From Gammaproteobacteria bacterium HGW-Gammaproteobacteria-13 (GTDB taxonomy: Bacteria > Pseudomonadota > Gammaproteobacteria > Pseudomonadales > Pseudomonadaceae): a stretch of DNA of 64,000 nt. The notes beneath the pieces are model-generated. The model saw nothing but the letters and a program-made list of their open reading frames with translations. It was not told the origin of the DNA and made no database searches. Shown here piece after piece: positions 33,196 to 42,305 of this stretch (its first letter is position 1; each line of letters starts with the position of its first letter). The position numbers and the translations under genes were made by a program. Where the stretch lies: contig PGZH01000013.1 of assembly GCA_002840155.1 (NCBI GenBank), positions 62,001 through 126,000 on the forward strand, read 5' to 3'.

Positions 33196-35915
33196 ATAGC
33201 CAATCGAAACCCCGTCCGGGCAAATTGCCGTTACTGCGTACCAAGCTGTTTCCTGCTGAATCTGCTGGTCGGCCGTTGCTGGCCCGTGATGCCTTGCTTG
33301 ATCGGCTGTTCAAGGCCCGCGAGCAGCGCCTGATTCTGCTCAGCGCACCGGCTGGCTTCGGCAAGAGCACGGTGCTGAGTCAGTTTCGTCTGCGTTTGCT
33401 GGAGACCGGCGCACGGGTCGCCTGGTTGTCCTGTGATGAAGCCGACAGCGAGCCGCAGCGTTTGCTGCACTACCTGATCGCCGCCATCGAGGCGCAGCTG
33501 CCGGGCTTTGGTGCGAGCACCGCGCGCCTGTTGCGTGACGACCTGAGCGTGCCGAATGAACTGCTGCTGGATTCGTTTATCGGCGATCTGAAAAGGGTCC
33601 AGGGCGACCTGTACCTGATCTTCGATGACTTCCACCGCGTGCGGCATGTCGACCTGGGGCCGCTGGTTAATTATTTCGTCAAACAGGTGCCGGCCAATGT
33701 GCGGATGATTGGCAGTACCCGCTACAAGCCGCGCTTTCTTGATGAGCAGCCGGTCATTTCGCCTTGGGCGCTGTGGATCAAAGCCGACGAGCTGCGTCTG
33801 ACCCGAAGTGAGACTGAAGCCTATTTCCACGAGCTCAAGCAGTTGCGGCTGAGCAGTGCCGAGCTGGATTTGCTGCATCGGCGTACCGAGGGCTGGATTA
33901 CGGCCTTGCACCTGGTCGCGCTGGCGTTGGCGCGGCAGCCGGAGCGCAGCGGCTTTCTCGCTGGGCTATCCGGCACCGAGCGCAATATCGCCGATTACCT
34001 GGCCGAGGACGTGCTGGATCATCTGCCGCAGGATCAGCAGCTGTTTCTCGACCAGACCTCGGTGCTTGATGAGTTTAATGCCGAGTTGTGCAACGCCCTG
34101 ACCGGCCGCACAGATGGCGCGCAGATGCTTAAGCGTTTGCAGACCGCCCAGCTGTTTATCATCGCGCTGGACGAGCAGGGCGAGTGGTTCCGTTATCACC
34201 ATCTGTTTGCCGAGTTTCTCCAGGGCCGCCTGAGCCGTGCGGGTGATCCAACCCATCTGTTGCACGCCGCCGCCCGCTGGTGTGAAAGCCATGAGCTGAC
34301 CGATAAATCGGTCAAGTACGCCTTGCGTGCACGGGATTACGCCTTTGCCGCCGAGCTGCTGGAGCGTCAGGGCGCGACGCTGATTGCGGGCAATCAGGTG
34401 TACGGCATTCTGGCGATCCTCAAGGATGTGCCGGCTGAGGTGATTCGCGAGCATCCGGTGTTTCAGATTTTCTACGCCTGGCAACTGGCCTTCGAGCAGA
34501 AGTACGCCGAAGCCGAAGCGCTGATCGAGGAGGTCAGCACGCGCCTCATGCAGGGGCGTGGCAAGCCGATGCACTTTGGCCTGGCGGTGCTGCTGGCCGT
34601 GGCACAAGTGCTCAAGGCTTTGGTGCTGCTGTATCAGGACAAGCTGGAGGGCGCGCTGAAAGTGGCGCGTCACTGGCTGGCCCTGGTGCCGGATAACCAG
34701 CCGATTTTCCGCGCGAGCATGTCCTGCATTCAGGCCGCGGCCTACGCGTTGCTCGGGGAGTTCGGTGATGCGGCCAAATCGATTGCGGTGGCACGCGATA
34801 ATCTGGAGCAGGCCGACAGCGAATACCTGCATGCGGTGGTCAGCCTGATTGAAGCCTTGATCTGCAAGGAGATGGGCCAGCCCGAGCGCGGGCGTACATT
34901 GGCGGAAAGTGCGCGGGCGCGGGTCGAGCAGGTGTTCGGCCGGCGCAGCCGGGTCGGTGGTCCGCTGGCGCTGGCTTATGCGGATTTGCTGTATGAGCAG
35001 GATCGGCATGCGGCGATCCTTGCCGAGTTACCGCTGGCGACCACCTGGCGTGATGTGGCCACGCCGATTGAGCTGATCAGTCGCGGCAAGTTGGTGATGG
35101 CCAAGGCGCGTTTCTTCGCCGGCGAGGGTGACTCAGCCCTGGCGGAGCTGGATGAATGGCTGGCCGGTTTGCATGGCCCAGGTTATGAGCGGGTCTACGC
35201 CCTGGGCATGAGCTGCAAGGTGCAGTTTCTGCTGTGGCTGCGTAAGCCTAACGAGGCCGAGCGTACTTGCCTGCAGTTACAGCGCCATTTGGCGGTATTG
35301 CCGCCTGGCCGTTATGCCGATGCGGAAACTGTGCAGGTATTGTCAGAAGCACGCCTGGCCTTGTCCGAACGCCGTGCCGACAAGGCGCAAGCGGTGCTTG
35401 AGGCCTGCCTGGCCAAACAGACGGCCGAGCATCAGCGTGATCGGCGCCTGCGCCTTTCCTTGTTACTTTCTGTGGCGTACTGGCGCAAAGGTAACAGCGA
35501 CAAGGCCTTTGCCTTGCTCAAAAGCACGGTCGAAGACGCCTGGGCCAGTGGTTACCGGCGCATGTTTCTGGATGACGCACTCTGGCTGCTACCACTCTGG
35601 GACGCCTGGCACAGCGCCGAACCCAAGCGCGCCAGTGCCTGGCAAGGGCTGGCCGAACAGCTGCGTGAGCAATGCCGTCGATTGTCTATCGACCTCGAAA
35701 CTTTCGATGAAAATCAAGATGTTAGCCATCGCGAGCGAGAAATTCTGCGCTTTGTCGCGGCCGGTTTGTCGAACCGCGATATCGCCCAGGCGGTGCATTT
35801 GTCAGAGGCCACGATCAAATGGCACCTGCACAACCTGTTCGCCAAACTGGGCGTGCGCAGTCGTACGCAAGCGGTATTGAAGGGGAAGAGCCTGGGGTTG
35901 TTGAGCGAGGCCTGA
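33192..35915 (+). CDS. MalT-type (LAL) LuxR-family ATP-dependent regulator, second of tandem pair
   Basis: A 907-residue paralogue-like partner. Walker A is APAGFGKST (52-60), Walker B LYLIFDDFHRV, then a helical repeat region and a C-terminal LuxR HTH (SHREREILRFVAAGLSNRDI and ATIKWHLHNLFAKLGV). ATG 33192 overlaps the previous TGA (ATGA), so the two are translated together. Two such large regulators in one operon suggests a hetero-oligomer or stepwise control. The next operon starts 244 bases downstream. Confidence 0.92.
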   Translation: MNSQSKPRPGKLPLLRTKLFPAESAGRPLLARDALLDRLFKAREQRLILLSAPAGFGKSTVLSQFRLRLLETGARVAWLSCDEADSEPQRLLHYLIAAIEAQLPGFGASTARLLRDDLSVPNELLLDSFIGDLKRVQGDLYLIFDDFHRVRHVDLGPLVNYFVKQVPANVRMIGSTRYKPRFLDEQPVISPWALWIKADELRLTRSETEAYFHELKQLRLSSAELDLLHRRTEGWITALHLVALALARQPERSGFLAGLSGTERNIADYLAEDVLDHLPQDQQLFLDQTSVLDEFNAELCNALTGRTDGAQMLKRLQTAQLFIIALDEQGEWFRYHHLFAEFLQGRLSRAGDPTHLLHAAARWCESHELTDKSVKYALRARDYAFAAELLERQGATLIAGNQVYGILAILKDVPAEVIREHPVFQIFYAWQLAFEQKYAEAEALIEEVSTRLMQGRGKPMHFGLAVLLAVAQVLKALVLLYQDKLEGALKVARHWLALVPDNQPIFRASMSCIQAAAYALLGEFGDAAKSIAVARDNLEQADSEYLHAVVSLIEALICKEMGQPERGRTLAESARARVEQVFGRRSRVGGPLALAYADLLYEQDRHAAILAELPLATTWRDVATPIELISRGKLVMAKARFFAGEGDSALAELDEWLAGLHGPGYERVYALGMSCKVQFLLWLRKPNEAERTCLQLQRHLAVLPPGRYADAETVQVLSEARLALSERRADKAQAVLEACLAKQTAEHQRDRRLRLSLLLSVAYWRKGNSDKAFALLKSTVEDAWASGYRRMFLDDALWLLPLWDAWHSAEPKRASAWQGLAEQLREQCRRLSIDLETFDENQDVSHREREILRFVAAGLSNRDIAQAVHLSEATIKWHLHNLFAKLGVRSRTQAVLKGKSLGLLSEA

Positions 35916-36159
35916 GCGTTGGCTGGCTGATTGGCGCCAGATGGGCGCTCCATCCCTTGGATGGGCTGGCAGCCAGGGCGTGCACCAGTAGTTTTAACGT
36001 CAGGACGAGAAGCATGGTGCTTCACGATTCCAAGCCTGGCGCGAATAGGGAAGCAGTGTCAGACCTGGTGAGCGGCGCACGCCGCTGTAGCTGAGACGGA
36101 CAGGAGTCCAGAGCAGCCTGCCGGGGACAACCCATTAGTGAACTGTGGAGACAATAACA

Positions 36160-36588
36160 ATGAAAACCCTCAAGCAACTGGCCCTGGCCACCGCTGTTCT
36201 GGCTGTTCCTTTCATGGCTCAGGCTGAGCTCAAAGCCATGGACGACAGCTCCCTTTCCTCCGTAACGGGTCAGGCTGGCCTCAGCATTTCCGGTAGCTTC
36301 AACGGCAGCATCGGCAAGATCAGCTACATCGATGACGGTAATAGCCTGAATATGGAAACTGTTGCCTTCACTGGTTTCAACATTTCTGACACGGCGCCAG
36401 TCATGGTCGACGTAGTGAGCACTGACATCGGCGGTACGCAAACCCAGCAACTGCAGATCAGCCTGCCGGCCATCACTGGTGAGCTGAGCGTTGGTGCCAT
36501 CCGTCTTGGCACTGGTGCCAGCATTGGCGGCTTGGCGATCAACGACATGAACATGGCGGGCACCACTGTAAAAGTCTGGGGCCACTAA
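36160..36588 (+). CDS. Secreted DUF6160/FilA-like protein
   Basis: A 142-residue exported protein. The signal peptide MKTLKQLALATAVLAVPFMAQA ends before ELKAMDDSSLSSVTGQAGLS, a segment I associate with the DUF6160 family named FilA in Acinetobacter. GGAG lies 9 bases before ATG 36160; an ATG 15 bases upstream is in frame but less likely. The mature protein is Gly/Ser/Thr/Ile-rich with beta-strand character and no Cys, suggesting a surface or fibre subunit. First gene of the envelope operon. Confidence 0.75.
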   Translation: MKTLKQLALATAVLAVPFMAQAELKAMDDSSLSSVTGQAGLSISGSFNGSIGKISYIDDGNSLNMETVAFTGFNISDTAPVMVDVVSTDIGGTQTQQLQISLPAITGELSVGAIRLGTGASIGGLAINDMNMAGTTVKVWGH

Positions 36589-36613
36589 GTTCGCTTAGTT
36601 GTTGCGTGTAATG

Positions 36614-36646
36614 AAAAGTCTTACCGGTTTTGGCCGGTAGGACTTT
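36614..36646 (+). terminator. Strong hairpin after the FilA-like gene
   Basis: AAAAGTCTTACCGG pairs with CCGGTAGGACTTTT apart from one G-U-type mismatch. It lies between the FilA-like and C39-peptidase genes and may attenuate transcription so that the first gene is expressed more than the rest. Confidence 0.7.
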
Positions 36647-36676
36647 TCTCTTGCTGGATAGGAGTGCGGTTGGCTG

Positions 36677-37438
36677 ATGATCGAGATTCTGCTGGGCAGC
36701 CTGATCGGTGTGTGGGGCTTTACCGAAGCGGTGGATACCAAGCCGCCGACACCGGGTACCGTGCATATCAATCAGCATTTGCTGCCGAACGGGCCCTTGC
36801 GTGAGACGGTGACACTTGAACCGTTGAGTCAGTTGCAGTTTCGCAACGTGATTCGCCAGGCCTATGACTACAGCTGCGGTTCGGCTGCCTTGACCTCGCT
36901 GCTGGATTATTTCCTCGGCCGTAATCTGCAGGAACGTCAGGTGATGGAAGGCCTGCTGCAGTTTGGCGAGGCGGACAAGATCGTTGAACGCCGCGGTTTT
37001 TCCCTGCTCGACATGAAGCGCTTTGTCACGGCACTGGGCTACAAGAGTGGCGGTTTCCGCGCGGCTTTTGCCGATCTCGACGCACTTGAACATCCGGCCA
37101 TCGTGCCGATTGAATATGCCGGCTTCAAACACTTTGTGGTGGTACGCGATGTGTACAACGACCATGTGTTTGTCGCGGACCCGGCGCTGGGCAATATCAG
37201 TTTTACCCGCACGCGTTTTGAGGAAATCTGGGATCAGAACGTGCTGTTCGTGATTTTCCCCAACGGCAATGAACCGCCGAATGCCCTGGCCTTGAGTGAG
37301 CAGGATCTGCGCATCATTGATGATCGCACCATCAGCTTGCTGGCATTTCGCGAGTTTCCGCAGATGACCAAATTCACCGAGAACCAAGCCACAGAGCTTG
37401 GCTCCGATGGCGATATTCGCTATATCCGACGCAAGTAA
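36677..37438 (+). CDS. C39-like cysteine peptidase, membrane-anchored
   Basis: A 253-residue protein. A short hydrophobic N-terminus (MIEILLGSLIGVWGFTEA) may act as signal or anchor. The C39 (bacteriocin-processing-like) fold has catalytic Cys67 in YDYSCGSAAL, His152 in GFKHFVVVRDV and Asp168 in VFVADPA. There is no linked ABC transporter, unlike bacteriocin exporters. In the fil-like operon it probably processes or crosslinks one of the exported partners; the substrate is unknown. Confidence 0.82.
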   Translation: MIEILLGSLIGVWGFTEAVDTKPPTPGTVHINQHLLPNGPLRETVTLEPLSQLQFRNVIRQAYDYSCGSAALTSLLDYFLGRNLQERQVMEGLLQFGEADKIVERRGFSLLDMKRFVTALGYKSGGFRAAFADLDALEHPAIVPIEYAGFKHFVVVRDVYNDHVFVADPALGNISFTRTRFEEIWDQNVLFVIFPNGNEPPNALALSEQDLRIIDDRTISLLAFREFPQMTKFTENQATELGSDGDIRYIRRK

Positions 37439-37476
37439 AACGCCCGGCATAACAATAAATATTTGGGGGCTGCGCC

Positions 37477-38481
37477 ATGAGAGTTTTGCATTATGTATGG
37501 CTGGCCATACTGGCAGGGGCTGCCAGTTCAGCGGTAATGGCCGACCCGGCTTCGGTCGATCAGGCTCGTGAAGCCTTGAGCAAACAGGAAGATGACGCCG
37601 ACAGCGCCAAGGCGCTGGAAGAGGTGTTTCAGGCTGCGGAAAAAAGCTACACCTTGCTGAAAAAGGGCGAACGAACCCTGACCTATGGCTTCGATTACTC
37701 GCTGCTGCGCGATACGGTTATTGAGACTGTACGCACCGGTAACAACGTATTCAGTGTGATTGGCCAGAGCGAGGCGCAGCACACCTTCACCAACTCGTTC
37801 ACCTTCGATTATGGCGTGTGGGACAACCTGACCTTCAGCGTGCGTCTGCCCATGATCGCCAAGTACGACACCGAGCGTGATCTGAATGCCTACAGCCTGG
37901 GCGATATCTCCGCCAGTCTGCGCTGGCAGCCGTGGACCTCCTTGCGCGGCAAGCCGGTCACCACTCTTTACGCAACCCTGGGCTTGCCTACAGGCAACAG
38001 CCCGTACGACATCAACTCCCAGAGCGACCTGTCTACGGGCAGCGGCACTTATAGCTTGGGCGTCGGGGCAAATATGTCCTATGTGATCGACCCGGTCGTG
38101 CTGTTCGGCTCGGTCGGTTACACCTACAACATGCCCATCACCGGTATTGGTCAGGTACGTGGTGGGCGCCTGCTTGAGGAAGTTGATCCCGGTTCGTCAT
38201 TCTCCCTGAGCATGGGCTTTGCCTACGCCTTGTCCTATGACGTGTCGCTGGCGACCTCTTACCAGATGTCGCATTCGTTAAAGCCGACCTTCACCTTTGC
38301 CGACGGCGAAGCCGAGGGCCGCGGGCAAACCAGTGCGGTGATGAACTTCTCGCTGGGATTGCGTACTTCACCGGATCGCATCGTCAACGTCAGTGCCGGT
38401 TTCGGTATGACCGAGGATTCGCCAGATGTGCTGTTGGGCATCTCCATGCCTTTGGATATCAAAGGCCTGAAGGCCCAATAG
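37477..38481 (+). CDS. Outer-membrane beta-barrel-like protein (FilC-like)
   Basis: A 334-residue exported protein. The signal peptide ends in VMADP. A short helical charged region (about 25-70) is followed by alternating strands with aromatic ends (FTFDYGVWDNLTFSVRLP and YATLGLPTGN). The pattern resembles the phenol-degradation MetA-type outer-membrane transporter family. It is third in the envelope operon. Function unknown beyond likely surface location. Confidence 0.7.
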   Translation: MRVLHYVWLAILAGAASSAVMADPASVDQAREALSKQEDDADSAKALEEVFQAAEKSYTLLKKGERTLTYGFDYSLLRDTVIETVRTGNNVFSVIGQSEAQHTFTNSFTFDYGVWDNLTFSVRLPMIAKYDTERDLNAYSLGDISASLRWQPWTSLRGKPVTTLYATLGLPTGNSPYDINSQSDLSTGSGTYSLGVGANMSYVIDPVVLFGSVGYTYNMPITGIGQVRGGRLLEEVDPGSSFSLSMGFAYALSYDVSLATSYQMSHSLKPTFTFADGEAEGRGQTSAVMNFSLGLRTSPDRIVNVSAGFGMTEDSPDVLLGISMPLDIKGLKAQ

Positions 38482-38499
38482 ACGCGAGCGAACCTTCTT

Positions 38500-40092
38500 A
38501 TGAACACGCGAATTTCGCTGCTTACGCAGGCGATTTTTTGGGCAGCCTCGCTCTGCAGCGGGCTTGCCCATGCACAATTGGCGCAGAACCTGACGATTGG
38601 CAGCCCCAAGGCCATGGCATTAGGCAATGCGGTAACGGCTGATTTCAGCGGTATCGATGCGGTGCATTACAACCCGGCGGCATTGAGCAAACTCAAGGGC
38701 CGGCAAACGACGGTCAAGTTCATCACTGGGATGATGGATATTCGCGCCGAGTTCGATGCGCCGGCCGGTTATGGCAGCAACTTTCTTGGGTTGAGTAACG
38801 ATTCGGTGGCCAATTCATCCAGCCGCGCAGGTGCCGCGATGATGTACCTGCCAGGTGTGGGTGGTGCCACTGAATTGCCGATGCTGTTTGCGCCTCTGGC
38901 TGGGCTGTCCATTACGCCACCCGGCTCCAAACTGACCTTTGCCACCAATATGTACACGCCACAGGCGCTTGGGTTTGCCCGTGATGATGACGACCCAGGG
39001 CGTTATCAAGGTAAAGAACTGGTGATTCAGCGCCTGACCTATTTCTCTCCATCACTGGCATATCAGGTCAACGATGAGCTGTCGGTGGGGCTGTCTATCG
39101 GCTTTTCCCATCAGGCTATGGCGCTTAACCAGGATTTCCGCGCGCCGGGCATCCTCACCGGCTTTGTTGGTGTGGCTCAGGACGCCTTATGTCTTGTGGA
39201 TGGCAACCCGTTCGAAATATTCCTAAATATCTGTGGCGGTGAGCTGGGGCCTTTCACCGACATCGCCAATATCGACATCGACATGCAGCAGACCCTTTCG
39301 CCAACCTGGAACGTCGGTTTTCTCTGGGAACCGACCAACTGGTTTGCCCTGGGCGCGGTGTACCAGAGTGAGGCCAAGATGCGCTTGAAAGGGCGCTATG
39401 TGGTGGATTATTCAGAGAACTGGCAGGGCTTCTGGCAAGGCCTGGACAGCTCGTTTATCGGCGCGGTGTTCAATACCCTGACGCCTGACGGTTTGTTCGA
39501 TAAAGAGCAGGGCAACGTCTCATTGAACATGACCTATCCGGCGCACTTTGCCACGGGCATCAAGCTCAAACCGCATGACCGCTGGCAGATCAACCTGGAT
39601 GTGAAGTGGACCGACTATGCGGCCTGGGACAAGTTCGAGCTGGAGTTTGATCGTCAGCTGGATATTCTGACCATTGCCAGCCTGTTCTCCCCGGAGAACG
39701 CCACGTCCACCAGCATCATTCTTGACCGCGGCTATGAGTCTGTCTGGAGTTGGGCCGTCGGCGTCGAGTACCAAGTTAATGATCGCCTGAGCCTGCGTAT
39801 GGGGTATGAGCCAAGACCTTCAGCCATTCCCGGTAACAAGGCCGATGTGTTGGCGCCTTTGGGCGATGCCAAGCTCTATGGCCTCGGGCTGGGTTATCAG
39901 TGGGACAAGGACACCGTGATCGATTTGGGCTTCAACTACCTGGTCAGCAAGCAGGACATCCCGGCGCGCTCCAGTTGCAATATCAACTGCTCATCCATCG
40001 ACAGTATGGTGTACAACCCCTATGCCGATCTGGATGTTAAAACCAGTGTCAAAGCCTATGTGTTGGCTTTGACCTACCGCACCACTTTCTAG
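38500..40092 (+). CDS. OmpP1/FadL-family outer-membrane transporter
   Basis: A 530-residue FadL-like barrel. The signal peptide ends LAHAQLAQ. The N-terminal hatch has AMALGNAVTADFSG and HYNPAALSKLKG, the FadL signature region, and long beta-strands follow to a terminal TYRTTF. FadL proteins carry hydrophobic compounds across the outer membrane by lateral diffusion. It is longer than the usual 430-460, with loops around 220-260. Fourth gene of the operon, 18 bases after the previous stop. Confidence 0.85.
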   Translation: MNTRISLLTQAIFWAASLCSGLAHAQLAQNLTIGSPKAMALGNAVTADFSGIDAVHYNPAALSKLKGRQTTVKFITGMMDIRAEFDAPAGYGSNFLGLSNDSVANSSSRAGAAMMYLPGVGGATELPMLFAPLAGLSITPPGSKLTFATNMYTPQALGFARDDDDPGRYQGKELVIQRLTYFSPSLAYQVNDELSVGLSIGFSHQAMALNQDFRAPGILTGFVGVAQDALCLVDGNPFEIFLNICGGELGPFTDIANIDIDMQQTLSPTWNVGFLWEPTNWFALGAVYQSEAKMRLKGRYVVDYSENWQGFWQGLDSSFIGAVFNTLTPDGLFDKEQGNVSLNMTYPAHFATGIKLKPHDRWQINLDVKWTDYAAWDKFELEFDRQLDILTIASLFSPENATSTSIILDRGYESVWSWAVGVEYQVNDRLSLRMGYEPRPSAIPGNKADVLAPLGDAKLYGLGLGYQWDKDTVIDLGFNYLVSKQDIPARSSCNINCSSIDSMVYNPYADLDVKTSVKAYVLALTYRTTF

Positions 40093-40101
40093 GGTTCTGT
40101 C

Positions 40102-41250
40102 ATGCGCATTGTGCTGATGCTGATAGGGTTTTTGGTGGCCACGCAGGCCAGCGCCAGCGGCCGCTACCTGACCTGGGTGGATGACCAGGGGCGGGTGCAC
40201 AACAGCTTTGTCGACAACCGCTACACGGCCCATCAGCGCGCTGCTGCCGGCAATATCCAGCGCAGCGATCAGGCGCGCTTGAATGAAGGTGAGGCAGCAG
40301 TCTGGCCTGGCAGCAAGAGCAGTGGTGAGAGTAAGCGGCGCTATTTCACCTGGGTGGATGCCAGCGGCAATTTGCAGAACAGCTTCTATGCCGGGCAGCA
40401 GGTGCAAGCCGGCGGTAATGAGATTCTTCTGGGTACGGGTGAGCGCTCCAGCGCCTACATCAGCTCGGACGTATTGGAAGGGCGCGACTTTGCCCGTGAT
40501 GAGCAGGATGGTCGTTATTTCACCTGGGTCGATGAGCAGGGGCGTATGCGCAACTCCAAGGTGCCGGCAAAAGGTGCGACGCCGCCAACCCCAACCTTGC
40601 ACAATGTGCCGCTTACCCAGGGCCGCGAAATTACCTTTGACGCCAAGCCGCAAGCCTTGCCGGGGCTGGATGGGCAACCCACTGCTGCGATGCAGGCCTT
40701 GTTGGCCGGAACCGAGGCAAAGAGTGGAGGGCGCTATCAGGAACTGGTCGAGCGGTGTTGTGGGCAACTGGCGGACGGTGATTTCACCCCCTTAAGCGCC
40801 GATGAGCCACGCTATGAAGAGCTAAATCGCTTTTCCCCCAGCCTGGATTTCCCCATGGGCAAGAGCTACTACGCGGCCCTGAAACTACCACGCTCGCAGT
40901 ACGACTTCGGTTTGCGCATTCGTAGCTTTGCCAACAAGCAGGTGGCCTATCCGTCCTTGCTGTTCCTCGATCAAGCCAAGCAGCCAACGCGCCTGGTCAG
41001 TGATGCGGTCTACCGGTTGCATGCGGAAACCTGGTATCGCTATGCCTTTATCGAAGGCACTGTACCGGTGAGAGCCGCTGCGGGTGAGCACTATGTGTTG
41101 TTGTTGACCACGGATGAGGATCGCAGCCTGCAAACCTTGGATAACAAACCCTTCAAACGCCCCTTGCAGGCGCTGGCGCTCGATGAGGCGGGGATGCAGA
41201 GCCACGCCCACAGCGATGAAGGCGCGTTTGAACTGGCGATTGTGCGTTAG
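40102..41250 (+). CDS. MalM-like periplasmic protein with three TWVD repeats (FilE-like)
   Basis: A 382-residue exported protein with signal peptide MRIVLMLIGFLVATQASA. Three short repeats follow at about 20-37, 80-95 and 137-153: GRYLTWVDDQGRVHNS, RYFTWVDASGNLQNS and GRYFTWVDEQGRMRNS. They resemble the DUF4124 pattern. The C-terminal 150 residues look like MalM, the periplasmic protein of the maltose operon. I recall similar proteins annotated as FilE. Last gene of the operon, ended by a bidirectional terminator. Confidence 0.72.
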   Translation: MRIVLMLIGFLVATQASASGRYLTWVDDQGRVHNSFVDNRYTAHQRAAAGNIQRSDQARLNEGEAAVWPGSKSSGESKRRYFTWVDASGNLQNSFYAGQQVQAGGNEILLGTGERSSAYISSDVLEGRDFARDEQDGRYFTWVDEQGRMRNSKVPAKGATPPTPTLHNVPLTQGREITFDAKPQALPGLDGQPTAAMQALLAGTEAKSGGRYQELVERCCGQLADGDFTPLSADEPRYEELNRFSPSLDFPMGKSYYAALKLPRSQYDFGLRIRSFANKQVAYPSLLFLDQAKQPTRLVSDAVYRLHAETWYRYAFIEGTVPVRAAAGEHYVLLLTTDEDRSLQTLDNKPFKRPLQALALDEAGMQSHAHSDEGAFELAIVR

Positions 41251-41270
41251 CGACGCCATAAAGCAGTCAT

Positions 41271-41300
41271 AAAAAATCCCGGAAAAGTCCGGGATTTTTT
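41271..41300. terminator. Bidirectional terminator
   Basis: AAAAAATCCCGGA and TCCGGGATTTTTT with a 4-base loop, lying between the converging FilE-like and ATP-grasp genes. Confidence 0.9.
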
Positions 41301-41314
41301 AGTCATCGGATCAA

Positions 41315-42301
41315 TCAGATCTGCGCAATCGAGACGTGACCAAACAGCTCTTGCGAGAAGCGCATGCGCTCTTCGGCGGTTTCGACTATGCCTTTTTTCT
41401 GCAGTTCGGCGATGCGCGCTTCTACGGCGTGGGCGCGGTGGGTGAGACCGCAGTCGTTGGCGATCTGGATATTCAGGCCGGGGCGGGCGTTGAGTTCGAG
41501 AATCAACGGGCCCTTGTCCTGATCCAGCACCATGTCCACGCCGATATAGCCGAGGCCGCACAGCTCGTAGCAGCCGGCGGCGAGCTTCATAAAGCCGTCC
41601 CAGTTAGGTAGTTGCACACCGTCCACCGCGTTGGTGGTGTCCGGGTGCTTGCTGATCTTGTTGTTCAGCCAGGTGCCGCGCAGGGTCACGCCAGTGGCCA
41701 GGTCCACGCCGACACCGATGGCGCCTTGGTGCAGGTTGGCCTTGCCGCCGGATTGGCGCGTCGGCAAGCGCAGCATGGCCATCACCGGGTAGCCCATCAG
41801 CACGATGATGCGGATGTCGGGCACGCCTTCGTAGCTGATGCTTTTGAAGATCTGGTCCGGGGTTACACGGTATTCGATCAGCGCGCGATCCCGGTGGCCG
41901 CCCAGAGAGTAGAGGCCAGTGAGGATGCTGGAGATCTGATGCTCGATCTCCTCGTGGCTGATGATCTTGCCCGAGACGGTCTTGTACTTGTCTTCGAAGC
42001 GATCCGCGATGACCAGGATGCCGTCACCGCCGGCACCCTGCGCCGGCTTGACCACGAAGTCCGGGCGATCACCAATGATTTCGCGCAGCTTGTCGATGCC
42101 TTTTTCGGTATCGATGATGCCGTACATTTCCGGCACATCGATACCCGCTTCGATGGCGCGCATCTTGGTGATGATCTTGTCATCGACAATCGGATACAGG
42201 TGCCGTTTGTTGTACTTCAGCACGTAGTCCGCGTTACGCCGATTGATGCCCATGATGCCTTTGGCTTCCAGTGCTTTCCACGTCTTGATCAGACCGAACA
42301 T
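41315..42301 (-). CDS. ATP-grasp alpha-L-glutamate ligase-like protein
   Basis: A 328-residue RimK-related ATP-grasp enzyme. VVKPAQGAGGDGILV is the ATP-grasp Lys and glycine loop, and LILELNARPGLNIQIAN the C-terminal metal and ATP site. It forms carboxylate-amine bonds in characterised relatives; the substrate here is not known. It is the third gene of a co-directional set with the 7-TM and protease genes, gap 4 bases, which suggests one pathway that makes and cuts a peptide or amino-acid modification. Confidence 0.88.
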   Translation of the reverse strand: MFGLIKTWKALEAKGIMGINRRNADYVLKYNKRHLYPIVDDKIITKMRAIEAGIDVPEMYGIIDTEKGIDKLREIIGDRPDFVVKPAQGAGGDGILVIADRFEDKYKTVSGKIISHEEIEHQISSILTGLYSLGGHRDRALIEYRVTPDQIFKSISYEGVPDIRIIVLMGYPVMAMLRLPTRQSGGKANLHQGAIGVGVDLATGVTLRGTWLNNKISKHPDTTNAVDGVQLPNWDGFMKLAAGCYELCGLGYIGVDMVLDQDKGPLILELNARPGLNIQIANDCGLTHRAHAVEARIAELQKKGIVETAEERMRFSQELFGHVSIAQI

Positions 42302-42305
42302 GGCA

